Shown here piece after piece: positions 17,812-25,971 of a DNA stretch of 64,000 nt (its first letter is position 1; each line of letters opens with the position of its first letter). This DNA comes from Qipengyuania algicida (lineage in GTDB: Bacteria > Pseudomonadota > Alphaproteobacteria > Sphingomonadales > Sphingomonadaceae). Location of the stretch: NCBI RefSeq assembly GCF_009828025.1, contig NZ_WTYA01000007.1:62001-126000 (forward strand), given 5' to 3'. The notes below the pieces were generated by a model. It did no database searches. It was not told where the DNA came from and was given only the letters and a program-made list of their open reading frames with translations. The position numbers were made by a program, and so were the translations under genes.

Positions 17812-17897
17812 GTCATCCGGTCCCCGAACTGGGGCGCTTCTTTGCGGTCGAACTGCCTTGAAGAAAAGCGGGCCCCTGGATCAGGTCCGGGGTGACG
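17812..17897. repeat. Extragenic palindromic elements (CCCCGGA...TCCGGGG type)
   Basis: Two degenerate copies lie between ccrM and the toxin-antitoxin genes: CATCCGGTCCCCGAACTGGG (from about 17815), whose CCCC/GGGG arms can pair, and CCCCTGGATCAGGTCCGGGG (17873-17892), with GTGACG after it. The second matches the short repeat often found between alphaproteobacterial genes. A function as transcript end for ccrM is possible but not shown. Confidence 0.6.
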
Positions 17898-17939
17898 TTC
17901 GGCGTATCAACACCACCTCACTTGTTGCCTGCACCAATA

Positions 17940-17948
17940 GTATGATAC
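17940..17948. promoter_or_regulatory. Putative operator/-10 region of the toxin-antitoxin pair
   Basis: GTATGATAC is a 4-1-4 palindrome whose TATGAT could be a -10 element. It lies 22 bases before the antitoxin ATG. ParD-type antitoxins repress their own promoter through such short palindromes; no clear -35 hexamer at normal distance is visible. Confidence 0.35.
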
Positions 17949-17970
17949 CTCCGCCCGGAAGGAAGAGCTC

Positions 17971-18225
17971 ATGGCCACCATCCGCAAAACCATTACGCTC
18001 AGCGATACGCAGGATGCTTGGATCAAGCGGCAGATTGCGCGCGGGGCGTTTACCAATGACAGCGAGTATATCCGCGATCTTGTGCGCCGGGATCAGGAGG
18101 GGGAGGCCGGGCTCGCCGGGTTGAAGCAGGCCATTGCGAAGGGGCTCGAGAGCGGCGTTGCCGACACATCGCTCGATGCGATCTGGGCGGAGGCAGAGGA
18201 GCGGGCAAGCGCATCGGATGCGTGA
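17971..18225 (+). CDS. parD: ParD-like ribbon-helix-helix antitoxin
   Basis: An 84-residue protein with the N-terminal ribbon-helix-helix pattern (TIRKTITLSDTQDAWIKRQIARGAFTNDSEYIRDLVRRD) and an acidic C-terminal half that would wrap the toxin. GGAAGGAAG lies just upstream of the ATG. Its end overlaps the toxin start by eight bases. It should neutralise the ParE-like protein and repress the pair. Confidence 0.88.
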   Translation: MATIRKTITLSDTQDAWIKRQIARGAFTNDSEYIRDLVRRDQEGEAGLAGLKQAIAKGLESGVADTSLDAIWAEAEERASASDA

Positions 18226-18508
18226 GCTGGGCATCAGTCGGCTTGCGGCTGGCGATCTTGCCGATATCGCCGATTTCACGATTGCCGCGTTCGGCATCGC
18301 CCAGGCGCGCAAATACCGCGACCAGTTGCAGGCGTGCTTCGATTCATTGATCGACAACCCTCTGCTCGGGCGCAGCGCCGAAGTGGTCGCGCCGGGGCTG
18401 CGCAGAATGCGGCAGCAGGCGCATGTTGTTTTCTTTCGTGCGAGCGAAGACGAAATCCTGATCGTTCGGGTCCTGCATCATCGGATGGATTTCGAACGGC
18501 ATCTTTAA
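18218..18508 (+). CDS. parE: ParE/RelE-fold toxin
   Basis: A 96-residue toxin of the ParE branch: LAAGDLADIADFTIAAFG at the N-terminus, NPLLGRSAEVVAPGLRRM in the middle and HVVFFRASEDEILIVRVLHHRMDFERHL at the end, which is the usual ParE tail. ParE proteins poison DNA gyrase. ATG 18218 was chosen because it overlaps the antitoxin stop and fits the family length; the frame is open from 18134. The pair may stabilise this locus or act in stress. Confidence 0.87.
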   Translation: MRELGISRLAAGDLADIADFTIAAFGIAQARKYRDQLQACFDSLIDNPLLGRSAEVVAPGLRRMRQQAHVVFFRASEDEILIVRVLHHRMDFERHL

Positions 18509-18685
18509 GATGGGGCATGGCTGTCCTACTTCGGCCTACCCGGCTATCTCGACCTGTATGACCCTATATTCGCTCTTCCAGCAGATGGTCGCGAGAGCCC
18601 CAATCGACCCGGCCATTGCTTTTCTTCCTCAGGACCGTGTTCCATGTGTTCCATATCGTTGGAACTGCGCTAGGGCTGTCCAATT

Positions 18686-19804
18686 ATGATCCAACAGGTC
18701 TATATCCGTCCCATCGGCTTCGCACCGTCCCCGCAAAGCGAACATGGCGGCGCGATCCGTCTAGCTGGGGGCATGGTCTATGCCAGCCGCTTTGCCGTAG
18801 TGCTGCGTCAGGACGGGCGCGTTGCCGAGCGTTGGCTGACGGGGGTTGACGATATCGACGGCGTGCTGGGGCAATTGCCCGATGCTGTGGGGGCGGAAGC
18901 AGAGGCGCAGTGGTCCAATCTGCGCTTGGCGCATGGCCCGCTCGAAATGGGCAACCGCACAGTGCGACTCGACCAGCCGCAGGTGGTGGGCATTCTCAAC
19001 GTGACGCCCGACAGCTTCTCCGACGGCGGGCGTTATCTCGAAAATCGCGAGCAGGGCCGTGCCCATGCCGCCGCGATGATAGAGGCCGGGGCGGCGATCA
19101 TCGACATCGGCGGGGAAAGCACGCGTCCCGGCTCCAAGGCGGTATGGGAAGGCGACGAGATTGCGCGGGTCACTCCGGCGATCGAGGATTGCGCCGCCAT
19201 GGGGGCGGCGGTCAGCGTCGATACGCGCAAGGCGGACGTGATCGAAGCGGCGCTCAGCGCGGGAGCGCAGATGGTCAACGACGTGTCCGGCTTTCTCCAC
19301 GATGCCCGCAGCGCGGAGGTTGTCGCGAAAGCAGGCGTGCCGGTGGTGTTGATGCATTCGCCCGGCGCGTGGCGCGAGGACCTGCACAGCGGCGGCGAGT
19401 ATGACAATGTCGTGTTCGACGTGTTCGACGCCCTGCGCGCACGCCGCGATGCGGCGCTGGAGGCGGGGATCGCGCGCGAGAAGATCGTGCTCGATCCGGG
19501 TATCGGTTTTGGCAAGGAGCTTGCCCATTCGACCGCGCTGATCAATGCGCTGCCGCTGTTCCACGCGCTCGGCCAGCCGCTGATGCTGGGCGCGAGCCGC
19601 AAGCGGATCGTCGGCGCGTTATCGACTGAGGCGCCGGTGGACCAGAGGCTCGGCGGAAGCGTGGCCCTGGGGCTGGTCGGCATGGACGCGGGCGTGCAAT
19701 TGCTGCGCGTCCACGATGCGTTCGACACCGTGCAGGCGCGCAATGTGTGGCGCGGCCTGCGCGATGCGGCGCTGACCGATTTCAGCGATTTGCCTGAGGA
19801 TTAG
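18686..19804 (+). CDS. folP: Dihydropteroate synthase
   Basis: A 372-residue enzyme that joins p-aminobenzoate to the pterin diphosphate in folate synthesis. The two family signatures are clear: GILNVTPDSFSDGG and IDIGGESTRPGS, followed by SVDTRKADV, VNDVSGF, LDPGIGFGK and LGASRKRIVG. About 95 residues precede the TIM barrel, longer than in E. coli FolP, without a recognised domain. It converges with the hemerythrin gene after 20 bases. The 177 bases before it hold no other feature I can support. Confidence 0.92.
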   Translation: MIQQVYIRPIGFAPSPQSEHGGAIRLAGGMVYASRFAVVLRQDGRVAERWLTGVDDIDGVLGQLPDAVGAEAEAQWSNLRLAHGPLEMGNRTVRLDQPQVVGILNVTPDSFSDGGRYLENREQGRAHAAAMIEAGAAIIDIGGESTRPGSKAVWEGDEIARVTPAIEDCAAMGAAVSVDTRKADVIEAALSAGAQMVNDVSGFLHDARSAEVVAKAGVPVVLMHSPGAWREDLHSGGEYDNVVFDVFDALRARRDAALEAGIAREKIVLDPGIGFGKELAHSTALINALPLFHALGQPLMLGASRKRIVGALSTEAPVDQRLGGSVALGLVGMDAGVQLLRVHDAFDTVQARNVWRGLRDAALTDFSDLPED

Positions 19805-19824
19805 ACCAGTTGAGAGCAGCGCGC

Positions 19825-20340
19825 TCAGGCGTGCTCGTTCTCCTTTATATAGGTGTCAGGTTCTTTCTCCTCGCGCTCGTAATCGGCCGAATGCTTGGCT
19901 TCGAAACCGAGGTACTGGATGCCAAGCTGGATGCGTTCTTCCAGCGGCACACGGCGACGAAAATCGGTCAGGCCCTGCCGCTCTTCCTCCGACATGTGCT
20001 TAGAATTTTGCAGATTGGCCTCGTCGACACATTTCCACCAATCGCCCGAACCAACATCGTGTTTGCTCGCCGATTCAGCGGCTTCGGCGATCTTGTTATG
20101 ATCGTCTATCGCATCGTCGGTGGTTTCTTCGGCGCTGTCGGAATCCAGCGCGCCTTTTCCAAGCTGAAGCAGGCGAGGATAGAAATAGAGTTCTTCCGCC
20201 TCCGCATGGGCTTCGAGGAAATGCTTGAGCCGGTTGAAGATACGACCGAGCGCCTTGGTGTCATCGCGCGCCATGTCGAGCGCGGCGAACATGCGGCGCT
20301 GCTGCGCGTGGTCGGCGAGAATGCAGTCGACGATATCCAT
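19825..20340 (-). CDS. Hemerythrin HHE domain protein
   Basis: A 171-residue all-helical protein with the diiron pattern H11, H45-x3-E49, H81 and H115-x3-E119, matching two HHE helix pairs. Bacterial proteins of this kind bind O2 or NO or sense iron and redox state. A charged C-terminal tail (EREEKEPDTYIKENEHA) follows the bundle. It has no signal peptide and is therefore cytoplasmic. The role here is not set by its neighbours. Confidence 0.85.
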   Translation of the reverse strand: MDIVDCILADHAQQRRMFAALDMARDDTKALGRIFNRLKHFLEAHAEAEELYFYPRLLQLGKGALDSDSAEETTDDAIDDHNKIAEAAESASKHDVGSGDWWKCVDEANLQNSKHMSEEERQGLTDFRRRVPLEERIQLGIQYLGFEAKHSADYEREEKEPDTYIKENEHA

Positions 20341-20412
20341 GGAATTCCCCTTGCTGAAGTTTGCAACAGTAACGGGGGGAAGGGCAATGCGGTTCCAAAT
20401 TGTGGTACACCG

Positions 20413-21183
20413 TCAGATGGAAAACCCTCCGTCACTCACCAGTACGGCGCCGGTGATGGTGGAGGCCATGTCGGACAGCAGGAAGCCGATCTGCCCCGCG
20501 ATCTCGTCAGCAGTGGCGAAGCGTCCGAGCGGTGTGCCGATTTTGCCGAACTCCTCGATCGCTCGGGCGCGATCGCCCTCCATCTTGCTTTCCACAAACG
20601 AGCGGAAGCCCTCGGTCGTGTCCCAGATCGGTGTGTCGACACCACCCGGAGCGATGGCGTTGACGCGGATACCATCAGGACCTCCCTCACGTGCCGCGAT
20701 CCTTGCCATGTGAGCCACTGCCGCCTTGGTTGCGCCATAGTCGACCGAGGCAATGCCGCGTACTGCGGCGACCGAGGCGGTGACAACGGCACTGCCGCCG
20801 CTGCTCTGGCGCATGGCATCCATCGCGTGTTTGAGGCCGAGGAATACGCCATCGAGATTGGTCGAACAGGTTCGTTTCCACCGTGCCCAGTCGAGCTCGG
20901 CTATCGGTTTGCCGGCGCCAGCGATCCCGGCGTTGAGCACTGCGTGATCCAGCCCTTCGAGGTGCTCGGCCACTGTGGACCAATGATCCGGATCGCCGAC
21001 ATCGCCGACGATTGTGTTGAAGGGGCAGGCAAGCTCCAGCCCGTCGAACCCCCTCGCGTCCCAATCGGTCAGGATCAGCCGCGCCGCACCGCGATCGGCA
21101 AGGAAGCGCGCACAGGCCGCGCCAATTCCTGATGCAGCGCCAGTAACGAGCGCGGTGCGTCCGGCGAAATCGATATCCGTCAT
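20413..21183 (-). CDS. Short-chain dehydrogenase/reductase (SDR)
   Basis: A 256-residue classical SDR: cofactor motif TGAASGIG near the N-terminus, NAG in the core, active-site Ser in TASVAAVRG and the YGATK catalytic pair, then NAIAPGGVDTP. The Asp in LTDWDARG after beta-strand 2 favours NAD(H). The start at 21183 (MTDIDFAGR) was chosen; seven more residues are open upstream. It lies 20 bases after the NtrC-type regulator gene and may be co-transcribed with it. The substrate is unknown. Confidence 0.87.
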   Translation of the reverse strand: MTDIDFAGRTALVTGAASGIGAACARFLADRGAARLILTDWDARGFDGLELACPFNTIVGDVGDPDHWSTVAEHLEGLDHAVLNAGIAGAGKPIAELDWARWKRTCSTNLDGVFLGLKHAMDAMRQSSGGSAVVTASVAAVRGIASVDYGATKAAVAHMARIAAREGGPDGIRVNAIAPGGVDTPIWDTTEGFRSFVESKMEGDRARAIEEFGKIGTPLGRFATADEIAGQIGFLLSDMASTITGAVLVSDGGFSI

Positions 21184-21203
21184 GTCCGAAGGGCTAGACC
21201 GCA

Positions 21204-22637
21204 TTACGCGGCATTGTCGATCCCCAGATCGGAGAGCTTGCGATAGAGGGTAGAGCGTCCGATCCCGAGCCGCCGCGCGACTTCGGTCATGCGGCCGCGA
21301 TAATGGCCGATGGCAAGGCGAATGATGTCGGCTTCGATCTCTTCCAGCGGGCGCAAGTTCCCGTCGTCAGTATAGAGCATCACGCCGAGGCCACGCTGGC
21401 GCTTTGCCCCACGGTTCTCCTGACTGCCGAGCAGTTCGCTCAATTGTGGGAAGCTCTCTGCCGTCAGCGCCTCACCATCGCAAAACACCGCCGCACGGAA
21501 CAGCACCGCCTGAAGCTGGCGGACGTTGCCTGGCCAGTCATAGGCTTCCAGCAGGCTCAGCGCGCTGTCGGCGATCGAGTGTTGGCGCAGGCCGGGCTGT
21601 TCGCCAATCTTGCTGAGGAAGTAGCGGGTGAGGGCTGGAATGTCACCGGCGCGGTCTCGCAAAGGTGGCAGATGGATGCGGGTATTGCTCAGTTGCTTGC
21701 AGAGATTGGCATCGAACTGGCCGTCCGCCACCAGCTCCGCCAGCGAATGATCGCAAGCGGCCATCAGCCGCACGTCGATCTTGAAGCCATGTGTTGCGCC
21801 GACCGGACGGACGATGCCGGTTTCGAGCATGTCTGCAAGGCGTGCCTGCATACCGAGCGGCAGTCGATCGATCTCGTCGAGCACGACAGTGCCTGTATCG
21901 CACATCTGCAACACACCGATCTGCCGGTCGAAAGCACCCGCAAAAGCACCTTTTTCATGCCCGAACAGCAGCGATTCGAGCGAGGCGGCCGGGGTCACCG
22001 CGACATTGATCATCCGCACCGGCGCTTTCGCGCGCGGACTGGAATTGTGCATCGCGCGCAGCAGCATTTCCTTGCCGGTGCCGCTTTCGCCCTCGACCAG
22101 CACATGGGCATGGCCACGCGCTGCGGTAGCCGCCTTGGCGAGCGCGGTACGGAAGGGCGGTGCGGTCCCGACCATCGCATCGAAATCGAGCGGCGTCGCC
22201 ATTTTCTCGGCCAACGGCTGGAGTTCGGCACGGGGAGGTTCGCGGGTCGTCGCGCTGCGCAACGCCTGGAGCAGCCGTTCAGGTGCGACCGGTTTGATAA
22301 GGTAATCGGTGGCGCCCGCGCGCATTGCCTCCACCGCCAACAGTGGCGAGGTGCTCGCGGTTAGCATCAGGACCGGGACGGCGGGGCGCATAATCTTGAT
22401 CTCGCGGATCAGCGCGCAGGCGTCTTCCCCCGGCACCCACTGGTCGAGCAGGATGACAGCAACTTGCAGGCCTTCGGGCGTGCGCAGGCGGTCGAGCGCG
22501 CTTTCGGCAGTACTTTCGACGATTGCACGAAAACCCTCTCGCGCGGCGAGAGCGCTGACCAGCCGGCTCTGGGCAGGTTCATCGTCAATCAGCAGGAGCA
22601 AGCGTGATTCATCTGTCGCCATGGAGCTGGAAGCCAT
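21204..22637 (-). CDS. NtrC-type response regulator with altered GAFTGA loop
   Basis: A 477-residue regulator with three parts. The receiver (12-125) has Asp18/Asp19, phospho-acceptor Asp65, Thr93 and Lys115. The AAA+ domain has Walker A GESGTGKE (183-190) and Walker B VVLDE. The Fis-type HTH reads EVARRLGIGRSTLYRKLSDLGI. The loop that contacts sigma-54 reads GAFAGA (230-235) instead of GAFTGA, so the key Thr is Ala, and the usual N-C-A-A after it is changed. It may not open sigma-54 promoters in the normal way. No cognate kinase is adjacent. It diverges from the pnt operon. Confidence 0.85.
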   Translation of the reverse strand: MASSSMATDESRLLLLIDDEPAQSRLVSALAAREGFRAIVESTAESALDRLRTPEGLQVAVILLDQWVPGEDACALIREIKIMRPAVPVLMLTASTSPLLAVEAMRAGATDYLIKPVAPERLLQALRSATTREPPRAELQPLAEKMATPLDFDAMVGTAPPFRTALAKAATAARGHAHVLVEGESGTGKEMLLRAMHNSSPRAKAPVRMINVAVTPAASLESLLFGHEKGAFAGAFDRQIGVLQMCDTGTVVLDEIDRLPLGMQARLADMLETGIVRPVGATHGFKIDVRLMAACDHSLAELVADGQFDANLCKQLSNTRIHLPPLRDRAGDIPALTRYFLSKIGEQPGLRQHSIADSALSLLEAYDWPGNVRQLQAVLFRAAVFCDGEALTAESFPQLSELLGSQENRGAKRQRGLGVMLYTDDGNLRPLEEIEADIIRLAIGHYRGRMTEVARRLGIGRSTLYRKLSDLGIDNAA

Positions 22638-22818
22638 CTGTTATTGAGCCGTCCCGTCATGCGGGCCGGTCACAGGCTTACCGGAAAGGGGTAAAGAGGC
22701 GCTTAAGGCTGTCCCGATTTGGGAACCGTCGGTAAACCAACTGAAAGGCTTGAGCGATGCCCTGCTGCAAGTTACAGCTTCTCCGGGTGCAGCCATTTTG
22801 GCCTTTTGGGGAGTGACG

Positions 22819-22944
22819 ATGAGTTCGGCAAATAACATGAAGGCGGCAGAAGAGACCTATTCGTGGTTCACATGGCTGGTGAAGACCTCGATCCCTGTTC
22901 TCGTTGTCATCGTGCTTCTGGTCCTCATCCTGATAAGCAGTTGA
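22819..22944 (+). CDS. aa3-type cytochrome oxidase subunit IV-like small protein
   Basis: A 41-residue peptide (MSSANNMKAAEETYSWFTWL start) with one C-terminal membrane helix. The N-terminal NMKAAEETY pattern is that of the short bacterial cytochrome-c-oxidase subunit IV family, often found beside transhydrogenase genes in Alphaproteobacteria. GGGGAG at 22807-22812 marks ATG 22819 as start rather than the upstream 22750. It lies 10 bases before pntAA, so it is probably the first gene of that operon. Confidence 0.75.
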   Translation: MSSANNMKAAEETYSWFTWLVKTSIPVLVVIVLLVLILISS

Positions 22945-22954
22945 GCTGAACGCC

Positions 22955-24079
22955 TTGCGGATCGCTGTCCTGAAGGAACGTGCGCCCGGTGAAGGCCGGG
23001 TTGCCATCACGCCCGAAACTATCAAGAAATTCGCGGCGCTTGGTGCCGAAGTTGCGGTGGAAACCGGTGCTGGCGTCACAGCCTCGATACCCGATGAGGC
23101 TTATCGAGAAGCTGGCGCGGAGCTGGGTTCGGCTGAACAGACCGTCAAAGAGGCGGATATCCTGCTCGGCGTGGTTGCACCCGACGTTGCGCTGATCGCG
23201 GGCGCGAAAGCGGGGGCGATGGTCGCCGCCATGTTCGATCCGTTTCGCGAAAATACGCGTGTCGAAGCTTATGCCAAAGCTGGGCTCGAAGCGCTGGCGA
23301 TGGAATTCATGCCGCGCATCACCCGCGCGCAATCGATGGACGTGCTCTCAAGTCAGGCGAACCTTGCCGGATACAAGGCGGTGATCGCGGCAGCCGACAC
23401 CTATGACCGCGCCTTTCCGATGATGATGACTGCCGCGGGCACCGTCCAGGCCGCCAAGGCTTTCGTGATGGGCGTGGGTGTTGCGGGCTTGCAGGCGATC
23501 GCCACCGCACGGCGGCTCGGCGCGCAGGTTTCGGCGACCGACGTGCGCAGCGCAACGAAAGAGCAGATCCAGTCGCTTGGGGCCAAGCCGATCTTCGTCG
23601 AAAGCGTGGAAGGGATCGAAGGCGAAGGATCGGGCGGCTATGCCACCGAGATGAGCGAGGAATACCAGAAGGCGCAGGCCGAGCTGGTGTCGAGCCATAT
23701 CGCCAAGCAGGATATCGTCATTACCACCGCACTGATCCCCGGCCGCGCCGCGCCCCGCCTGATCTCTGACGCGCAGATTGCCACGATGAAGCCGGGTAGT
23801 GTCATTTTCGATCTCGCCGTGGCGCAGGGCGGCAATGTCGAAGGCAGCGTCGCCGACCAGACGATCGAGAAGCATGGTGTGAAAATCATCGGTTTCTCGA
23901 ACACCGCCGGCCATCTCGCCGCAGACGCCAGCGCACTCTACGCCCGCAACCTCTACAACTTCCTCTCCGCATTCTGGGACAACGAAGCGGGCAAACCCGT
24001 GCTCGACGAGGAAATCGGCGATGCGGTGCGGCTGACGCAGGGCCGCAAGATCGTCAACGAGAGGCTGACCGCACAGTAA
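22955..24079 (+). CDS. pntAA: NAD(P) transhydrogenase subunit alpha, part 1
   Basis: The 374-residue NAD(H)-binding domain I of proton-translocating transhydrogenase, encoded apart from the membrane part as in other Alphaproteobacteria. It begins MRIAVLKERAPGEGRVAITPE at a TTG codon and shows the alanine-dehydrogenase-like Rossmann motif GVGVAGLQAIATARRLGA, then VSATDVR. It hands hydride from NADH to NADP+ bound on PntB. The TTG start may lower its translation. Confidence 0.92.
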   Translation: MRIAVLKERAPGEGRVAITPETIKKFAALGAEVAVETGAGVTASIPDEAYREAGAELGSAEQTVKEADILLGVVAPDVALIAGAKAGAMVAAMFDPFRENTRVEAYAKAGLEALAMEFMPRITRAQSMDVLSSQANLAGYKAVIAAADTYDRAFPMMMTAAGTVQAAKAFVMGVGVAGLQAIATARRLGAQVSATDVRSATKEQIQSLGAKPIFVESVEGIEGEGSGGYATEMSEEYQKAQAELVSSHIAKQDIVITTALIPGRAAPRLISDAQIATMKPGSVIFDLAVAQGGNVEGSVADQTIEKHGVKIIGFSNTAGHLAADASALYARNLYNFLSAFWDNEAGKPVLDEEIGDAVRLTQGRKIVNERLTAQ

Positions 24080-24102
24080 CCACCATCCCGAGGAGGGGCG
24101 AT

Positions 24103-24408
24103 TTGGACTTCATTTCGATTCTGTCGATTTTCGTATTGGCCTGTTTCGTAGGCTATTACGTGGTCTGGTCGGTAACGCCCGCGCTGCATACGCCGCTGAT
24201 GGCGGTGACCAATGCGATTTCCTCGGTGATCATTGTCGGCGCGCTGATCGCCAGCGCAGCGGCAGGGAGCGCGGGATCGAAGTGGCTGGGGCTGCTTGGC
24301 GTGGTGCTGGCGAGCGTCAATATCTTTGGTGGCTTTGCCGTCACCGCACGGATGCTGGCGATGTACAAGAAGAAGGACAAGCCTGCGGCAAAGGAGAGTG
24401 GCAAGTGA
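24103..24408 (+). CDS. pntAB: NAD(P) transhydrogenase subunit alpha, part 2
   Basis: A 101-residue membrane subunit with helices around 5-25, 33-52 and 60-82 and a basic tail (YKKKDKPAAKESGK). The block TPALHTPLMAVTNAISSVIIVGAL is the conserved signature. It starts at a TTG preceded by AGGAGGGG. Its stop overlaps the GTG of pntB (GTGA at 24405-24408). Confidence 0.9.
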   Translation: MDFISILSIFVLACFVGYYVVWSVTPALHTPLMAVTNAISSVIIVGALIASAAAGSAGSKWLGLLGVVLASVNIFGGFAVTARMLAMYKKKDKPAAKESGK

Positions 24409-25901
24409 TCGCCCACGCCGCGCCGCCCGCCTGGGCATTGCTCGCCTATCTTGCCTCCGGCGTCCTGTTCATTCTCGCGCTGCGCGGGCTGTCGAGCCCG
24501 GCGACCAGCCGCGCGGGCAATCGCTTCGGCATTATCGGCATGGCGCTGGCCATCGTCACGACGTTGGTGACGCATATTCCCGCCGCGCTTTATTCCGGTG
24601 TCGGGGTTGAGGTCGACAACGGCCTGATCACCCCTTTTGAATCCTTCGCTTTCGTCCCCGATTACGTAGCAATTTTTGAAGTCCTCGCCGCGATCGCCAT
24701 TGGCGGAACCATCGGCTGGGTGATTGCCCGCCGCATCAAGATGACCGACATGCCGCAACTGGTGGCGGCGTTTCACAGCCTCGTCGGCATGGCGGCGGTG
24801 CTGGTCGGTTGGGCGGCCTATCTCAACCCGGAAGCTTTTGGGATTACGGGCGCTGCCGGGCTGATCGAGCCGCAGAGCAGGGTTGAAATGGGGCTTGGTA
24901 TCGCCATCGGCGCGATTACCTTCTCCGGCTCGGTGATCGCCTTCCTCAAGCTGGCGGGCAAGATGAGCGGCGCCCCCATCCTGCTGCCTGCGCGCCATGT
25001 CATCAATCTCGGCACTTTGGCGGGGATCCTGATACTGGTCGGCTATTTCACGCAGGACCAGTCGATTGCGGTAATCGCGCTGATCACCGCGCTGGCGTTC
25101 GCCATCGGCTTCCTGCTCATCATCCCGATCGGCGGCGCCGACATGCCGGTCGTCGTCTCGATGCTCAACTCGTATTCGGGCTGGGCCGCGGCGGCGATGG
25201 GGTTCACTCTGCACAACACCGCGATGATCATAACCGGCGCGCTGGTCGGAAGTTCGGGCGCGATCCTTTCCTACATCATGTGCAAGGCGATGAACCGCAG
25301 CTTCATTTCCGTGATCGCGGGCGGCTTCGGGGCGGACGCCAGCGTAGGGAGCGGCGAGGCGCGCGAGCAGCGCCCCTACAAGCAGGGCAGCGCGGACGAT
25401 GCCGCCTTCATGCTCGAACAGGCGGAAAAGGTCATCATTATCCCCGGTTACGGCATGGCGGTTGCGCAGGCGCAGCACGCGCTGCGCGAAATGGCCGACA
25501 AGCTGAAAGAGAAGGGGGTCGAGGTTAAATACGCCATTCACCCGGTCGCGGGCCGGATGCCGGGCCACATGAACGTGCTGCTGGCCGAAGCCAATGTGCC
25601 CTATGATGAAGTGTTCGAACTGGAAGACATCAACAGCGAGTTCAGCCAGGCCGATGTCGCCTTCATCATCGGGGCAAACGACGTCGTGAACCCGGCGGCC
25701 AAGACCGACAAGACCAGCCCCATCTATGGGATGCCGGTGTTCGATGTCGGCGCGGCCAAGCAGATATTCTTCATCAAGCGCAGCATGGGCGGGGTCGGCT
25801 ATGCGGGCGTGGACAATGACGTCTTCTATCTCGACCAAACGATGATGCTGCTTTCCGACGCCAAGAAGATGGTCGAGGAAATCGTGAAAGCACTCGACTA
25901 G
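24405..25901 (+). CDS. pntB: NAD(P) transhydrogenase subunit beta
   Basis: The 498-residue subunit has an N-terminal membrane part of about nine helices and the C-terminal NADP(H)-binding domain III, with IIIPGYGMAVAQAQH as nucleotide-binding loop and ANDVVNPAAKTDKTSPIYGMP further on. GTG 24405 overlaps the pntAB stop and has AAGGAG upstream; the longer open frame from 24282 lies within pntAB. The complex uses proton entry to make NADPH. Confidence 0.93.
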   Translation: MIAHAAPPAWALLAYLASGVLFILALRGLSSPATSRAGNRFGIIGMALAIVTTLVTHIPAALYSGVGVEVDNGLITPFESFAFVPDYVAIFEVLAAIAIGGTIGWVIARRIKMTDMPQLVAAFHSLVGMAAVLVGWAAYLNPEAFGITGAAGLIEPQSRVEMGLGIAIGAITFSGSVIAFLKLAGKMSGAPILLPARHVINLGTLAGILILVGYFTQDQSIAVIALITALAFAIGFLLIIPIGGADMPVVVSMLNSYSGWAAAAMGFTLHNTAMIITGALVGSSGAILSYIMCKAMNRSFISVIAGGFGADASVGSGEAREQRPYKQGSADDAAFMLEQAEKVIIIPGYGMAVAQAQHALREMADKLKEKGVEVKYAIHPVAGRMPGHMNVLLAEANVPYDEVFELEDINSEFSQADVAFIIGANDVVNPAAKTDKTSPIYGMPVFDVGAAKQIFFIKRSMGGVGYAGVDNDVFYLDQTMMLLSDAKKMVEEIVKALD

Positions 25902-25971
25902 GGCGCTCGATTAGCGAGGCGCTTGCATTCGCCTGTCCTTGCGGCATCATATGTGGCGAGGGGAGAATGCC

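Noticed and set aside
17971..18508. Toxin-antitoxin pair as part of a larger mobile island
   Set aside because: The flanking genes ccrM and folP are core genes, and no integrase or attachment repeats are visible, so only the pair itself may be acquired.
19810..21132. 440-codon plus-strand frame
   Set aside because: It is antisense to both the hemerythrin and the SDR genes, which have full motifs.
24156..25838. 560-codon open frame on the minus strand
   Set aside because: It is antisense to pntAB and pntB, which match their families along the whole length; the antisense product is His/Arg/Asp-rich and has no domain.
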